A DNA stretch of 64,000 nt from Prosopocoilus inquinatus (Eukaryota; Arthropoda; Insecta; Coleoptera; Lucanidae): positions 4,962,501 through 5,026,500 of the forward strand of contig CM069880.1 in the NCBI GenBank assembly GCA_036172665.1, in the 5' to 3' direction. This document shows, piece after piece, positions 29,337 through 37,747 of this stretch (position 1 is the first letter of the stretch; each line of letters opens with the position of its first letter). The notes beneath the pieces are model-generated. The model had not been told where the DNA came from and searched no databases. It was given only the letters and a program-made list of their open reading frames with translations. The translations under genes and the position numbers were made by a program.

Positions 29337-29963
29337 CAGGAACAACGCTAATACGTGTTATTTCGTTCAAAACTATTTCCAGCTTCCGCTGCGTCCGAAA
29401 ACTTCGTATCTCACATCAGAGTTACTGGAGTACATCGTAACGTCAAATAACATGATAGATCAGTAAGGATCGATTAGATACATCACAGGAACAATGCTAA
29501 TAAGTGTTGCTTCGTTCAAAACTATTTCCAGCTTCTGCTGAGTGCGAGAACTTCGTATCTCACATCTGAGTTACTGGAGTCCGTTGAAACGTCAAATAAC
29601 ATATTAGATAAGTAAGGATCGATTAGCTACATCACAGGAACAATGCTAATACGTGTTGTTTCGTTCAAAACTATTTCCAGCTTCTGCTGAGTGCGAGAAC
29701 TTCGTATCTCACATCAGAGTTACTGGAGTCCGTTGAAACGTCAAATAACATATTAGATAAGTAAGGATCGATTAGATACATCACAGGAACAACGCTAATA
29801 CGTGTTGTTTCGTTCAAAACTATTTCCAGCTTCTGCTGCGTCCGAAAACTTCGTGTCTCACATCAGAGTTACTCGAGTCCGTTGAAACGTCAAATAACAT
29901 AGTAGGTAAGTAAGGATCGATTAGATACATCACAGGAACAACGCTAATACGTGTTATTTCGTT

Positions 29964-31403
29964 ACGGTAATCCTGTGGGCTGACCAAGTAATGAAACCAG
30001 TGCGAGTTTATCCTAAATCGTTCGCATTAGAGAATAATAATTCGCTTTCATTAAACGAGGACAAGACTTTAATGTTAATGCATTAAAGTGCAGATGAAAT
30101 TATATATTTTACGGAAACACGTTTGTTCATTCACCTCAACGCTGAAAATTGTCGCTAATTTTGGGTGGCTGAGTACGGCAGCGAAGCGTTGGAGCCGTCG
30201 CTGAGCATTACTGAACGCACGTGAGGGATCGATGCGCCATCTGTACGTTGAACGTGCAACCAACTTAGAGCGCGCCGATGATTACAAATTCCTGTAATTC
30301 TGCAGGGACCTGTGATCTTTGATTACTTGAAAGTTCGCGTCGGTCGTTTCAGGATGGCAGCACCAAGACGCATTAAAAATTATTTTTATTTATCGCTATT
30401 TTAAATGTTTTACAAGTAAAGATAATACCATGATGCTCCATAAATAACAATTACAGGATTTGCGTCAAGGTATTTTCGCTTATTCAACTTTTCTCGGAGA
30501 AAACACTTGTCTTACATAACATGCCTTGAGTTTCGTTCTCTTTTGAATTAAACAGGGCAGGAATAGTTGCTTTTCTCTTTTAAAACCGCCACAGGCGATG
30601 AGCGTGTAACATAATTTAAGCGTTAAAGCTCGTTTTCTGTGCGGAATTAATGTCTCTTTACGATGGTATTTTAAGGGTCGATATCTCGGGAAAGGGGCGA
30701 GCTAGAGAGGAACGGGGCACGGTTTTGAATGCACCTCGTCGAGCTCTATACGGGCGAATTTTTTCGCGATTTTAGGAGAAAAAAAGTTTTTTCGCCCTTA
30801 AAAGTAGTAAGCCTATATACAGGGATATTCAGGCAACACTTTCATTAAAAGTTTACAGACTTCTCCTTTAAATTTCGGTTTCATATTTTGCAGTTATAAG
30901 TTAACGATGATGGTCTATCAAAATATAATATTTTTAATTTTCGGACACTTCCGCTTATACCGGAAGTTGCTGTCAACTTTCTTTTTTTAAACAGAACATC
31001 CCAATTTTTAATGCTTTTTTGGAATCTTCATAAAATTCTAAAAATATTTTGTGCAACATGTGATACAAGAAAAATTAACCGTTTCCGAGATATTTTCATT
31101 TATTAAAAATAACTCAGACTTGCAGAACCTTGGTTATGATACTGTCATCTTTGTGTAACAAAAACCATGATGCCCATTTTTGGTCTGCAGTAGGATACAA
31201 TAACATTCTTTCAGATCATCTCCAGTTTTGCACTTAATTGGTTACAGGCTGGTTGAAAAATAACTTCTATTCGAACTAATTTCAACTGTCGAAAAGTCAT
31301 GTTTTTTAAATGGAACGCCTAGTATATTTTTATACCATGTGACTCAGGATTAAATGTTCTTTCGTCCTGTATTAGCATTCCCTATACCTATCTCTTATAG
31401 TTC
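29964..31403. other. Non-satellite AT-rich segment, unidentified
   Basis: The satellite stops within GTGTTATTTCGTT at monomer position 24 and resumes at 31404 at position 107, so 82 bp of monomer are missing and no target-site duplication is seen. The 1440 bp between show no terminal repeat, no poly(A) tail and no long ORF; the only sizeable open frame is 62 codons on the minus strand (30075-30263), with no recognisable domain. Composition shifts from mixed (30140-30350, 30670-30760) to very AT-rich after 30790. Short inverted repeats are visible at 30752-30758 with 30791-30797 (GGGCGAA/TTCGCCC) and at 30947-30953 with 30961-30967 (ACTTCCG/CGGAAGT). It could be a decayed transposon, a captured euchromatic piece or original DNA between two arrays. 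I assign no function. Confidence 0.6.
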
Positions 31404-34091
31404 ACATGATATATAAGTAAGGATCGATTAGATACATCACAGGAACAACGCTAATGCGTGTTATTTCGTTCAAAACTATTTTAAGCTCCTGCTGCGTCCG
31501 AAAACTTGGTATCTCACATCAGAGTTACTGGGGTCCATCGAAACGTCAAATAACATGATAGATAAGCAAGGATCGATTAGATACATCACAGGAACAACGC
31601 TAATAGGTTTTGTTTCGTTCAAAACTATTTCCAGCTTCTGCTGCGTCCTAAAACTTCGTATCTCACATCTGAGATACTGGAGTCCATCGTAACGTCAAAT
31701 AATATGATAGATAAGTAAGGATCGATTAGATACATCACAGGAACAACGCTAATACGTGTTATTTCTTTCAAAACTATTTCCAGCTCCTGCTGAGTCCGAG
31801 TACATAGTATCGCACACCAGAGTTACTGGAGTCCGTTGAAACGTCAAATAACATTGTAGATAAGTAAGGATCGATTAGATACATCACAGGAACAACGCTA
31901 ATACGTGTTGTTTCTTTCAAAACTATTTCCAGCGTCCGCTGCGTCCAAAAACTTCGTATCTCACATCAGAGTTGCTGGAGTCCATCGTAACGTCAAATAA
32001 CATGATAGATAAGTAGGGATCGATTAGATACATCACAGGAACAATGCCAATACGTGCTGTTTCGTTCAAAACTATTTCCAGCTTCCGCTGCGTCCGAAAA
32101 TTTCGCATCTCACATCAGAGTTACTGGAGTCCATCGTAACGTCAAATAACAAGATAGATAAGTAAGGATCGATTAGATACATCACAGGAATAACGCTAAT
32201 ACGTGTTGTTTCGTTCAAAACTATTTCCAGCTTCTGCTGAGTGCGAGAACTTCGTATCTCACATCAGAGTTACTTGAGTCCGTTGAAACGTCAAACAACA
32301 TATTAGATAAGTAAGGATCGATTAGATACATCATAGGAACAACGTTAATACGTGTTATTTCGCTCAAAACTATTTCTAGCTTCCGCTGCGTCCGAAAACT
32401 TCGTATCTCACATCAGAGTTACTGGAGTCCATCGTAACGTCAAATAACATGATAGATAAGTAACGATCGATTAGATACATCACAGGAACAATGCTAATAC
32501 GTGTTGTTTCGTTCAAAACTATTTCCAGCTTCTGCTGAGTGCGAGGACTTCGTATCTCACATCAGAGTTACTTGAGTCCGTTGAAACGTCAAACAACATA
32601 TTAGATAAGTAAGGATCGATTAGATACATCATAGGAACAACGTTAATACGTGTTATTTCGCTCAAAACTATTTCTAGCTTCCGCTGCGTCCGAAAACTTC
32701 GTATCTCACATCAGAGTTACTGGAGTCCATCGTAACGTCAAATAACATGATAGATAAGTAAGGATCGATTAGATACATCACATTAACAGTGCTAATACGT
32801 GTTATTTCGTTCAAAACTATTTCCAGATTCCGCTGCGTCCGAAAATTTCGTTTCTCACATCAGAGTTACTGGAGTCCATCGTAACGTCAAATAACGTGAT
32901 AGATAAGTAAGGATCGATTAGATACATCACAGGAACAATGCCAATACGTGCTGTTTTGTTCAAAACTATTTCCAGCTTCTGCTGAGTGCGAGAACTTCGT
33001 ATCTCACATCTGAGTTACTGGAGTCCGTTGAAACGTCAAATAAGATAGTAGATAAGTAAGGATCGATTAGATACATCACACGAACAACGCTAATACGTGT
33101 AGTTTCGTTCAAAACTATTTCCAGCTTCCGCTGCGTCCAAAAACTCCGTTTCTCACATCAGAGTTACTGGAGTCCATCGTAACGTCAAATAACTTGATAG
33201 ATAAGTAAGGATCGATTAGATACATCACAGGAATGACGCTAATGCGTGTTGTTTCGTTCAAAACTATTTCCAGCTTCCGCTGCGTCCGAAAATTTCGCAT
33301 CTCACATCAGAGTTACTGGAGTCCATCGTAACGTCAAATAACATGATAGATAAGTAAGGATCGATTAGATACATCACAGGAATAACGCTAATACGTGTTG
33401 TTTCGTTCAAAACTATTTCCAGCTTCCGCTGGGTCCAAAAACTTCGTATCTCACATCAGAGTGGCTGGAGTCCATCGTAACCTCAAATAACATGATAGAT
33501 AAGTAAGGATCGATTAGATACATCACGGGAACTATGCTAATACGTGTTGTTTCGTTCAAAACTATTTCCAGCTTCCGCTGCGTCCGAAAATTTCGCATCT
33601 CACATCAGAGTTACTGGAGTCCATCGTAACGTCAAATAACATGATAGATAAGTAAGGATCGATTAGATACATCACATTAACAGTGCTAATACGTGTTGTT
33701 TCGTTCAAAACTATTTCCAGCTTCTGCTGAGTGCGAGAACTTCGTATCTCACATCAGAGTTACTTGAGTCCGTTGAAACGTCAAACAACATATTAGATAA
33801 GTAAGGATCGATTAGATACATCATGGGAACAACGTTAATACGTGTTATTTCCTTCAAAACTATTTCCAGCTTCCGCTGCGTCCGAAAACTTCGTATCTCA
33901 CATCAGAGTTACTGGAGTCCATCGTAACGTCAAATAACATGATAGATAAGTAAGGATCGATTAGATACATCACAGGAACAAGGCTAATACGTGTTGTTTC
34001 GTTCAAAACTATTTCCAGCTTCCGCTGCGTCCGAAAATTTCGCAACTCACATCAGAGTTACTGGAGTCCGTTGAAACGTCAAATAACATAT
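31404..34091 (+). repeat. 149-bp satellite array, second block
   Basis: About 18 monomers in the same orientation as the left arm, starting mid-monomer at position 107 and ending at position 112 where the retrotransposon enters. The first few (31404-31860) are the most diverged in the window, with variants such as AATAGGTTTTG, GAGTACATAGTATCGCAC and TTTTAAGCTCCTGC. That fits the idea that monomers next to a boundary escape homogenisation. From about 32160 the usual A and B classes return. No gene is seen. Confidence 0.95.
34088..34091. other. Target-site duplication, left copy (ATAT)
   Basis: ATAT at monomer positions 109-112, directly before TGTCACG and repeated at 37744-37747 directly after CGTGACA. 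A 4-bp duplication is usual for Ty3/gypsy integrases. Confidence 0.85.
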
Positions 34092-34168
34092 TGTCACGTG
34101 GTTAGGGGTAGGTAGCGGGTTCTCAGTGGTAGAGCTTGAAAACACAGTTTACCAAGACAATGTATACC

Positions 34169-34174
34169 TTTATT
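34169..34174 (-). promoter_or_regulatory. Candidate polyadenylation signal AATAAA in the left LTR
   Basis: The plus strand reads TTTATT, so AATAAA lies on the element's coding strand about 803 nt into the 885-nt LTR, a reasonable place for the 3' end of R. It falls in the 245 bp missing from the right LTR and both secondary copies. Such a hexamer can occur by chance in AT-rich DNA. Confidence 0.4.
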
Positions 34175-34382
34175 AAATGAATATTTTTATCTATCGGCGG
34201 ACGATCTGTAAATGTGCGGGGGTGCCTTTTCGTAATTATCGGAAATCGCGACGGGTCGGCTGCGACAGCGAGGATGAGGAATCCCTCCGTGCTGGGGTTG
34301 AAGAGACCCGACGATTCGACTAACCGGATCCAGGGCAATCTCGAGGGCTGCAACAATTGCGATGAGATGTCCTGATGAGCAC

Positions 34383-34564
34383 GGCGTCGGTGAGGATGCC
34401 TCCGTGGAACGGGCAGCGTCCTGATGAGGGTGGCGGCGGCAAGGCGTCGGTGAGGATGCCTCCGTGGAACGGGCAGCGTCCTGATGAGGGTGGCGGCAAC
34501 AAGGCGTCGGTGATGATGATCCTTCTTGGGAACGGCAGCGTCCTGATGCGGGTGGTGGTTGCAC
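34383..34564 (-). repeat. 60-bp tandem repeats inside the LTR
   Basis: Units start at GGCGTCGGTG at 34383, 34443 and 34503; a fourth start at 34565 is truncated. The first two are nearly identical (TGCCTCCGTGGAACGGGCAG core); the third is diverged and about 62 bp. The same block is at 37150-37331, 40177-40358 and 46929-47110. It is GC-rich against an AT-rich background. As the period is divisible by 3 it keeps spurious frames open on both strands. Confidence 0.85.
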
Positions 34565-34715
34565 GGCGTTGGTGAGGAAGGTCCTCCTGGGGAAGTTGGC
34601 TCTAGGCCTACTTGAGTCGACGGCTGGTTCGACTGCGAGGGCGGCTGCCCTTCTTACAGTAGGCACTAAGCCTACCGGAGTCGGGTTCGACTGTCTTCCC
34701 ATCTTCTTCCGCACG

Positions 34716-34722
34716 TTATATA
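34716..34722 (-). promoter_or_regulatory. Candidate LTR TATA box (TATATAA)
   Basis: TATATAA on the minus strand, about 255 nt into the LTR; the same sequence is at 37483-37489 in the right LTR, which would drive the element. The position suits a U3 promoter upstream of the AATAAA. No initiator was identified. Confidence 0.35.
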
Positions 34723-34976
34723 GGCGAAAATCTGTCTATTCGACTGTTATCACATGTTTCTGTGTTCTCCTTTCGTCACCTGTTGTATTAATTTGTCCCA
34801 CATATAGCGCATGCCACCGATGTTTTGTTATGAAACGTGAACTGCTTATAACTTAGATTTCGCAAGATTGCTGTCTTAATTGTTCTACTTTATTCCTCGC
34901 GGAAATATTTCGTCGCGACTCCTTTACATTTTATATTTATTACTTTTAGGCTAAAAATTAAATCCTTATCGTGACA

Positions 34977-34990
34977 TTTCCCTCCCCTTT
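34977..34990 (-). promoter_or_regulatory. Polypurine tract
   Basis: Fourteen purines on the minus strand, AAAGGGGAGGGAAA, lie directly before the TGTCACG start of the 3' LTR. This is the standard place for the primer of plus-strand DNA synthesis, and it fixes the element's orientation. Confidence 0.85.
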
Positions 34991-35397
34991 AAGCTTGTGC
35001 GTCCCCGCACAAGAATAACTCGCGTCACGCGGAAAACTGTCTGTTGCGTAAGATCACGAAACAATTCCCGCGCGTTGCACTTGAAAAAGAAAACCGTTGA
35101 GTATGCTAAAGTTTTATAGTTCGCGGCGCGTACTTCTTATATTACATAGTATTTACCACCTTGACATTTAATTTTTTCAATGTTCTGTTGAAATAAAACG
35201 TAAGCATAAGTCATTTAATGATACCTTGGTAATTTCTTCACCTCCGTTTCGTATTTCAGCCAGGATTTGGGATGACGATTGGCTTGGCAGGGAGCATGTT
35301 CGTTTTGGTTTTCTGACGGCACATTTTCTTCTATATCTATATCTTCTATATCTTCGTATACTCATTCTAATGTTGATTGCTTCTTTCTTCGGAGCGT
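34991..35397 (-). other. Element 3' untranslated stretch
   Basis: Between the last env-like frame and the polypurine tract. It holds a 62-codon minus-strand frame (35177-35365) whose arginine- and tyrosine-rich start comes from a TATATCT/CTTCTATATC simple repeat near 35330-35365, so I do not treat it as a gene. Nothing else is recognised. Confidence 0.5.
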
Positions 35398-35646
35398 CTA
35401 ATGGAGTTTCCCAACCTTGTGGCTCAAGGAGGACTTGGCACGATCCAGAGGGTCTTTTCCTTGATGCAGCTTATGGTTTGGTCCATTTAATGCGTCTCCT
35501 TTTCTTTCACAGGATGGCCCGGTCCTGTTTCTTCGAGTTTCTTCTCTTCTTTTTCTGCCTAGTAATCTCTTTAACAACATTATATTTAAAGCAATCATAA
35601 TAATAACAAATGCAATTGTAGCGACATATACTACTACTTCGTGCAT
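35398..35646 (-). pseudogene. Env-like C-terminal remnant with one membrane segment
   Basis: An 82-codon minus-strand frame. Residues about 4-26 are strongly hydrophobic (VVVYVATIAFVIIMIALNIM), followed at once by a basic stretch (KRLLGRKRREETRR) and a polar tail to the stop. A single membrane anchor with a short basic cytoplasmic tail, as the last coding segment before the polypurine tract, is what the end of a retroviral-type envelope gene looks like. The ectodomain is absent: no cleavage site or fusion peptide is seen upstream. The assignment rests on position and topology only, and a chance hydrophobic frame is possible. It is a broken relic with no expected activity. Confidence 0.4.
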
Positions 35647-35710
35647 CTCTTGAAGACAGTGGACTGGCGTTGCCGTAAATGCTGTAGCAGTTCTTTAAAT
35701 AACATAATGC

Positions 35711-35974
35711 TCAATTCTTAGCATAACTCACATATTTAAATTCTTCATCTGCTGATTTACTCATTTTGATGATCCTGAGGCTCCAGTTTGGATTGACACA
35801 TCCGGACAGGTTTGTGTATACAGGTTGTATCCAAGAAGTCGGCTTCATCACAAAAAATGTCAACGTTGTCCAAATGGCCAGGAGGATGAGTGCACTTTCT
35901 ATTCCTTTAGGCCTGGACAAGGGAATCTTGTCGAAATCTTCTTCTTCTGTAGACAGGATATCCGAGTGCTTCAT
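35711..35974 (-). pseudogene. Env-like N-terminal remnant with one hydrophobic segment
   Basis: An 87-codon minus-strand frame. After an acidic, polar start, residues about 26-44 are hydrophobic (ESALILLAIWTTLTFFVM); a short extracellular-like stretch with one cysteine follows, then the frame ends. A signal-anchor at this position would fit the start of an envelope protein, with most of the gene deleted before the C-terminal remnant at 35398-35646. It sits 4 nt downstream of the 66-codon frame's stop, on the same strand. No family motif is seen and the call is tentative. Confidence 0.3.
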
Positions 35975-35978
35975 CGAG

Positions 35979-36179
35979 CTACCTAAGATATGAATGTTTG
36001 TTTGTGATGTGTGGTGTTAGATAGCTTAATGCTGGAATTCTCCATGTTCCTATCTGTGTCTTCAACTGCCTTACTTCTTGCAAACTTGTTTTTGAATTGG
36101 TTCCAAATTCCTGTAATTCTGCCTGTAGTCCGCACGTCAATTTCTTGATAGTCCTTCGGATGTCATCATCTTTCGCCAT
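35979..36179 (-). pseudogene. Short element ORF, 66 codons, function unknown
   Basis: A minus-strand frame starting MAKDDDIRRTIKKLT. Residues about 15-45 have spaced leucines and charged residues (LQAELQEFG, SLQEVRQLKTQIG) and could form a short coiled coil. It lies between the gag-position ORF and the first env-like frame, where protease and polymerase would normally be, but resembles neither. It is probably a leftover of a larger deleted frame. Part of it (36104-36122) is identical over 19 bp to the unrelated segment at 30285-30303. Confidence 0.3.
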
Positions 36180-36260
36180 TTACTCGTCCAACTGTTGCTG
36201 TGTGGCGTGGCATTACCACAATAAAAAAATCGAACGTCTCTAAACTTCTCCGTCATTACT

Positions 36261-36392
36261 TCAAATTTTCCTTCTCCCTTTGCTCCATTCTTCTATCCAT
36301 TGTATTTTCTTTCCTGCATGCTGAAATCTGGCTTCGAAGGTTTCCATTCTCCCTTGGTTGATGGTTATTTCGTGAACTGTGTTTTTTCTTTT
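36261..36392 (-). pseudogene. Open fragment between gag-position ORF and 66-codon ORF
   Basis: About 43 codons on the minus strand are open between stops at 36393-36395 and 36261-36263, with an internal ATG at 36345-36347. The translation is charged, with several aromatic residues (METFEARFQHAGKKIQWIEE), and looks more like protein than the flanking AT-rich DNA, but I cannot place it in a family. The break that defines both secondary copies (36355) falls inside it. It may be a frameshifted continuation of the gag-position ORF. Confidence 0.3.
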
Positions 36393-36490
36393 TTATTGGT
36401 CCCCATATCCACTTCATCACTAATTTTCCTAATTATTCTTCTAAATAACTAATTCTTAGTATTACATTTCTTAATTTAGTGATTATAGCT

Positions 36491-37051
36491 CTACGTATCG
36501 GAGACTGGCTTCCTCGCCGAGTCGGGCGTATGCACGTCGTACCGAAGTCTTGGATCCGCTGGATGTACTGTGCATCGTTGCACGCGGTGGTACTCTGGAG
36601 GAAAAATTACCATTTCGGTCAAACAGTAAGGCCGCTGGTTCGTGGCTCCTGGGTCTTGGGGTACTAATTTGGGTTTTTTCTGTTTCCTATCTAACGAGAA
36701 CGCCTGTGGAATTGTTGTGTTGGACATTTTCTTCCTTATCTGCTCCGTTTCCAATTTATTCGGGTCCTTATTTCCTCGTACAGATTTCGTGTGTCTGTTG
36801 TCAGTTGCTGTAAAAATTTCTAGAATCTGTTCATTACCTCGTAATTTTTCTGTACTTGTTTGTTCTATTTCTGTTGACACGTCGCTGTCTTCTTTTGTAC
36901 TCTTTCTTGATGTGCGGGGAGGTGACCTTGAGAGTGCTATTTTGGGACTAAAAACTTCCTTTTCTTCGTATCCGACTTCTGTACTGCGATGAGGTGGATG
37001 AAACGGTGATTCCTTTGCTGCGTTTGATCTTGTTTGGTATGGACCTGGCAT
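36491..37051 (-). CDS. Gag-position ORF of the LTR element, 186 codons
   Basis: The longest frame in the element. It starts about 50 nt downstream of the primer-binding site (MPGPYQTRSNAAKESPF...), where gag begins in LTR retrotransposons. The product would be very polar, rich in K, E, R, S, T and P, with no membrane segment; no CCHC zinc knuckle, protease motif or clear capsid fold is visible. At 186 codons it is much shorter than a typical 350-500-residue Gag, so it is probably truncated, or a leader protein. It is repeated with the same translation at 39518-40078 and 46270-46830. Those copies are recent segmental duplications, so the conservation says nothing about selection. Gag is inferred from position alone. 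Confidence 0.45.
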   Translation of the reverse strand: MPGPYQTRSNAAKESPFHPPHRSTEVGYEEKEVFSPKIALSRSPPRTSRKSTKEDSDVSTEIEQTSTEKLRGNEQILEIFTATDNRHTKSVRGNKDPNKLETEQIRKKMSNTTIPQAFSLDRKQKKPKLVPQDPGATNQRPYCLTEMVIFPPEYHRVQRCTVHPADPRLRYDVHTPDSARKPVSDT

Positions 37052-37085
37052 CCCCTTCTTATCGTCACGACGTATTATTTTGGGA

Positions 37086-37103
37086 CTTTAGGCGCCTCCA
37101 CCA
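37086..37103 (-). promoter_or_regulatory. Primer-binding-site-like sequence
   Basis: On the minus strand TGGTGGAGGCGCC follows directly after the CGTGACA end of the 5' LTR. A TGG at this point pairs with the CCA end of a tRNA primer. I cannot name the tRNA with confidence. The same sequence is kept at 40113-40130 and 46865-46882. Confidence 0.65.
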
Positions 37104-37743
37104 TGTCACGAGGGATGCAGCAATTGCGATGAGATGTCCTGATGAGCACGGCGTCGGTGAGGATGCCTCCGTGGAACGGGCAGCGTCCTGATGAGGGTGG
37201 CGGCGGCAAGGCGTCGGTGAGGATGCCTCCGTGGAACGGGCAGCGTCCTGATGAGGGTGGCGGCAACAAGGCGTCGGTGATGATGATCCTTCTTGGGAAC
37301 GGCAGCGTCCTGATGCTGGTGGTGGTTGCACGGCGTTGGTGAGGAAGGTAATCCTGGGGAAGTTGGCACTAGGCCTACTTGAGTCGACGGCTGGTTCGAC
37401 TGCGAGGGCGGCTGCCCTTCTTACAGTAGGCACTAAGCCTACCGGAGTCGGGTTCGACTGTCTTCCCATCTTCTTCCTCACGTTATATAGGCGAAAATCT
37501 GTCTATTCGACTGTTATCACATGTTTCTGTGTTCTCCTTTCGTCACCTGTTGTATTAATTTGTCCCACATATAGCGCATGCCACCGATGTTTTGTTATGA
37601 AACGTGAACTGCTTATAACTTAGATTTCGCAAGATTGCTGTCTTAATTGTTCTACTTTATTCCTCGCGGAAATATTTCGTCGCGACTCCTTTACATTTTA
37701 TATTTATTACTTTTAGGCTAAAAATTAAATCCTTATCGTGACA
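37104..37743 (-). repeat. Right LTR (5' LTR in element orientation), 640 bp, internally deleted
   Basis: Same TGTCACG/CGTGACA ends as the left LTR, but TGTCACG joins directly to AGGGATGCAGC, so the equivalent of 34099-34343 (245 bp) is missing. The join falls at a 2-bp CG shared by both sides. The promoter candidate and the 60-bp repeats are kept; the AATAAA is lost. Against the left LTR I count about seven substitutions in some 636 aligned bases. This deleted form is the one copied to 40131-40770 and 46883-47522. Confidence 0.85.
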
Positions 37744-37747
37744 ATAT
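37744..37747. other. Target-site duplication, right copy (ATAT)
   Basis: ATAT follows the right LTR and the satellite resumes at once at monomer position 113. Secondary copies at 40771 and 47523 carry the same ATAT on the right but not on the left, which shows they derive from this insertion. Confidence 0.85.

Larger units (their letters stand above)
1..29963 (+). repeat. 149-bp satellite array, left arm
   Basis: Head-to-tail copies of a 149-bp monomer. Landmarks counted from AACGCTAATACG: TTTCGTTCAAAACTATTTCC at 18-37, a variable block at 40-60, CATCAGAGTTACTGGAGTCC at 71-90, the AT-rich CAAATAACATGATAGATAAG at 101-120, and GGATCGATTAGATACATC at 124-141. Distances between equivalent points are exact multiples of 149 except for small deletions near 548 (1 bp), 1303 (about 3 bp) and 6360, 12310 and 21700 (2 bp each). 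Two main monomer classes, A and B, are mixed and often alternate; a third variant has CGTCCAAAAAC with GTTGCTGGAG. The monomer length is not divisible by 3 and no frame stays open beyond about 190 bp, so I see no gene here. The array stops abruptly at monomer position 24. I do not recognise it as a named satellite family. Confidence 0.97.
34092..34976 (-). repeat. Left LTR (3' LTR in element orientation), 885 bp
   Basis: Starts TGTCACG and ends CGTGACA, giving a 7-bp perfect terminal inverted repeat with TG/CA ends. It matches the right LTR over 34342-34976 with about seven mismatches seen by eye (about 1%), and has 245 bp (34099-34343) that the right LTR lacks. That extra part is at the U5 end in element orientation and holds an AATAAA on the minus strand. 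It also contains 60-bp tandem repeats at 34383-34564. This is the only full-length LTR in the window. Confidence 0.88.
34092..37743 (-). mobile_element. LTR retrotransposon (Ty3/gypsy-like, possibly errantivirus-type), pol-less
   Basis: A 3652-bp insertion between satellite monomers, bounded by TGTCACG...CGTGACA long terminal repeats and flanked by the 4-bp duplication ATAT; removing it and one ATAT restores a normal class B monomer except for one base. The polypurine tract lies beside the left LTR and a TGG-starting primer-binding-site-like sequence beside the right LTR, so the element reads on the minus strand. Its 2127-bp internal region has an ORF in the gag position, then short frames, two with hydrophobic segments like the start and end of an envelope protein. 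I see no protease, reverse transcriptase, RNase H or integrase, so it cannot move on its own. The Ty3/gypsy assignment rests on the TSD length, PPT and env-like trace, not on a pol sequence. A BEL/Pao origin is not excluded, though that group normally makes 5-bp duplications. Confidence 0.85.

Noticed and set aside
1..29963. CRISPR-like array
   Set aside because: There are no short direct repeats with unique spacers; the whole 149-bp unit is conserved and contiguous, and the context is eukaryotic.
30075..30263. 62-codon minus-strand ORF in the non-satellite segment
   Set aside because: Short, with no recognised domain and no supporting neighbour; expected by chance.
34187..34714. 175-codon minus-strand ORF in the left LTR, and 138-codon versions at 37065-37481, 40092-40508 and 46844-47260
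   Set aside because: The frame is kept open by 60-bp repeats divisible by 3, and the ATG lies 1-2 nt after the TATATAA candidate, i.e. upstream of any transcript start from it. The composition is repeat-derived (P, H, R, S).
34375..34856. Plus-strand ORFs in the LTRs (66 and 95 codons) and over the gag-position ORF (62, 65, 87 and 116 codons), with their copies
   Set aside because: They are antisense shadows of the element's LTR and minus-strand frame; they recur only because the DNA is duplicated.
35177..35365. 62-codon Arg/Tyr-rich minus-strand ORF
   Set aside because: Its start is a translated TATATCT-type simple repeat; no homology is recognised.
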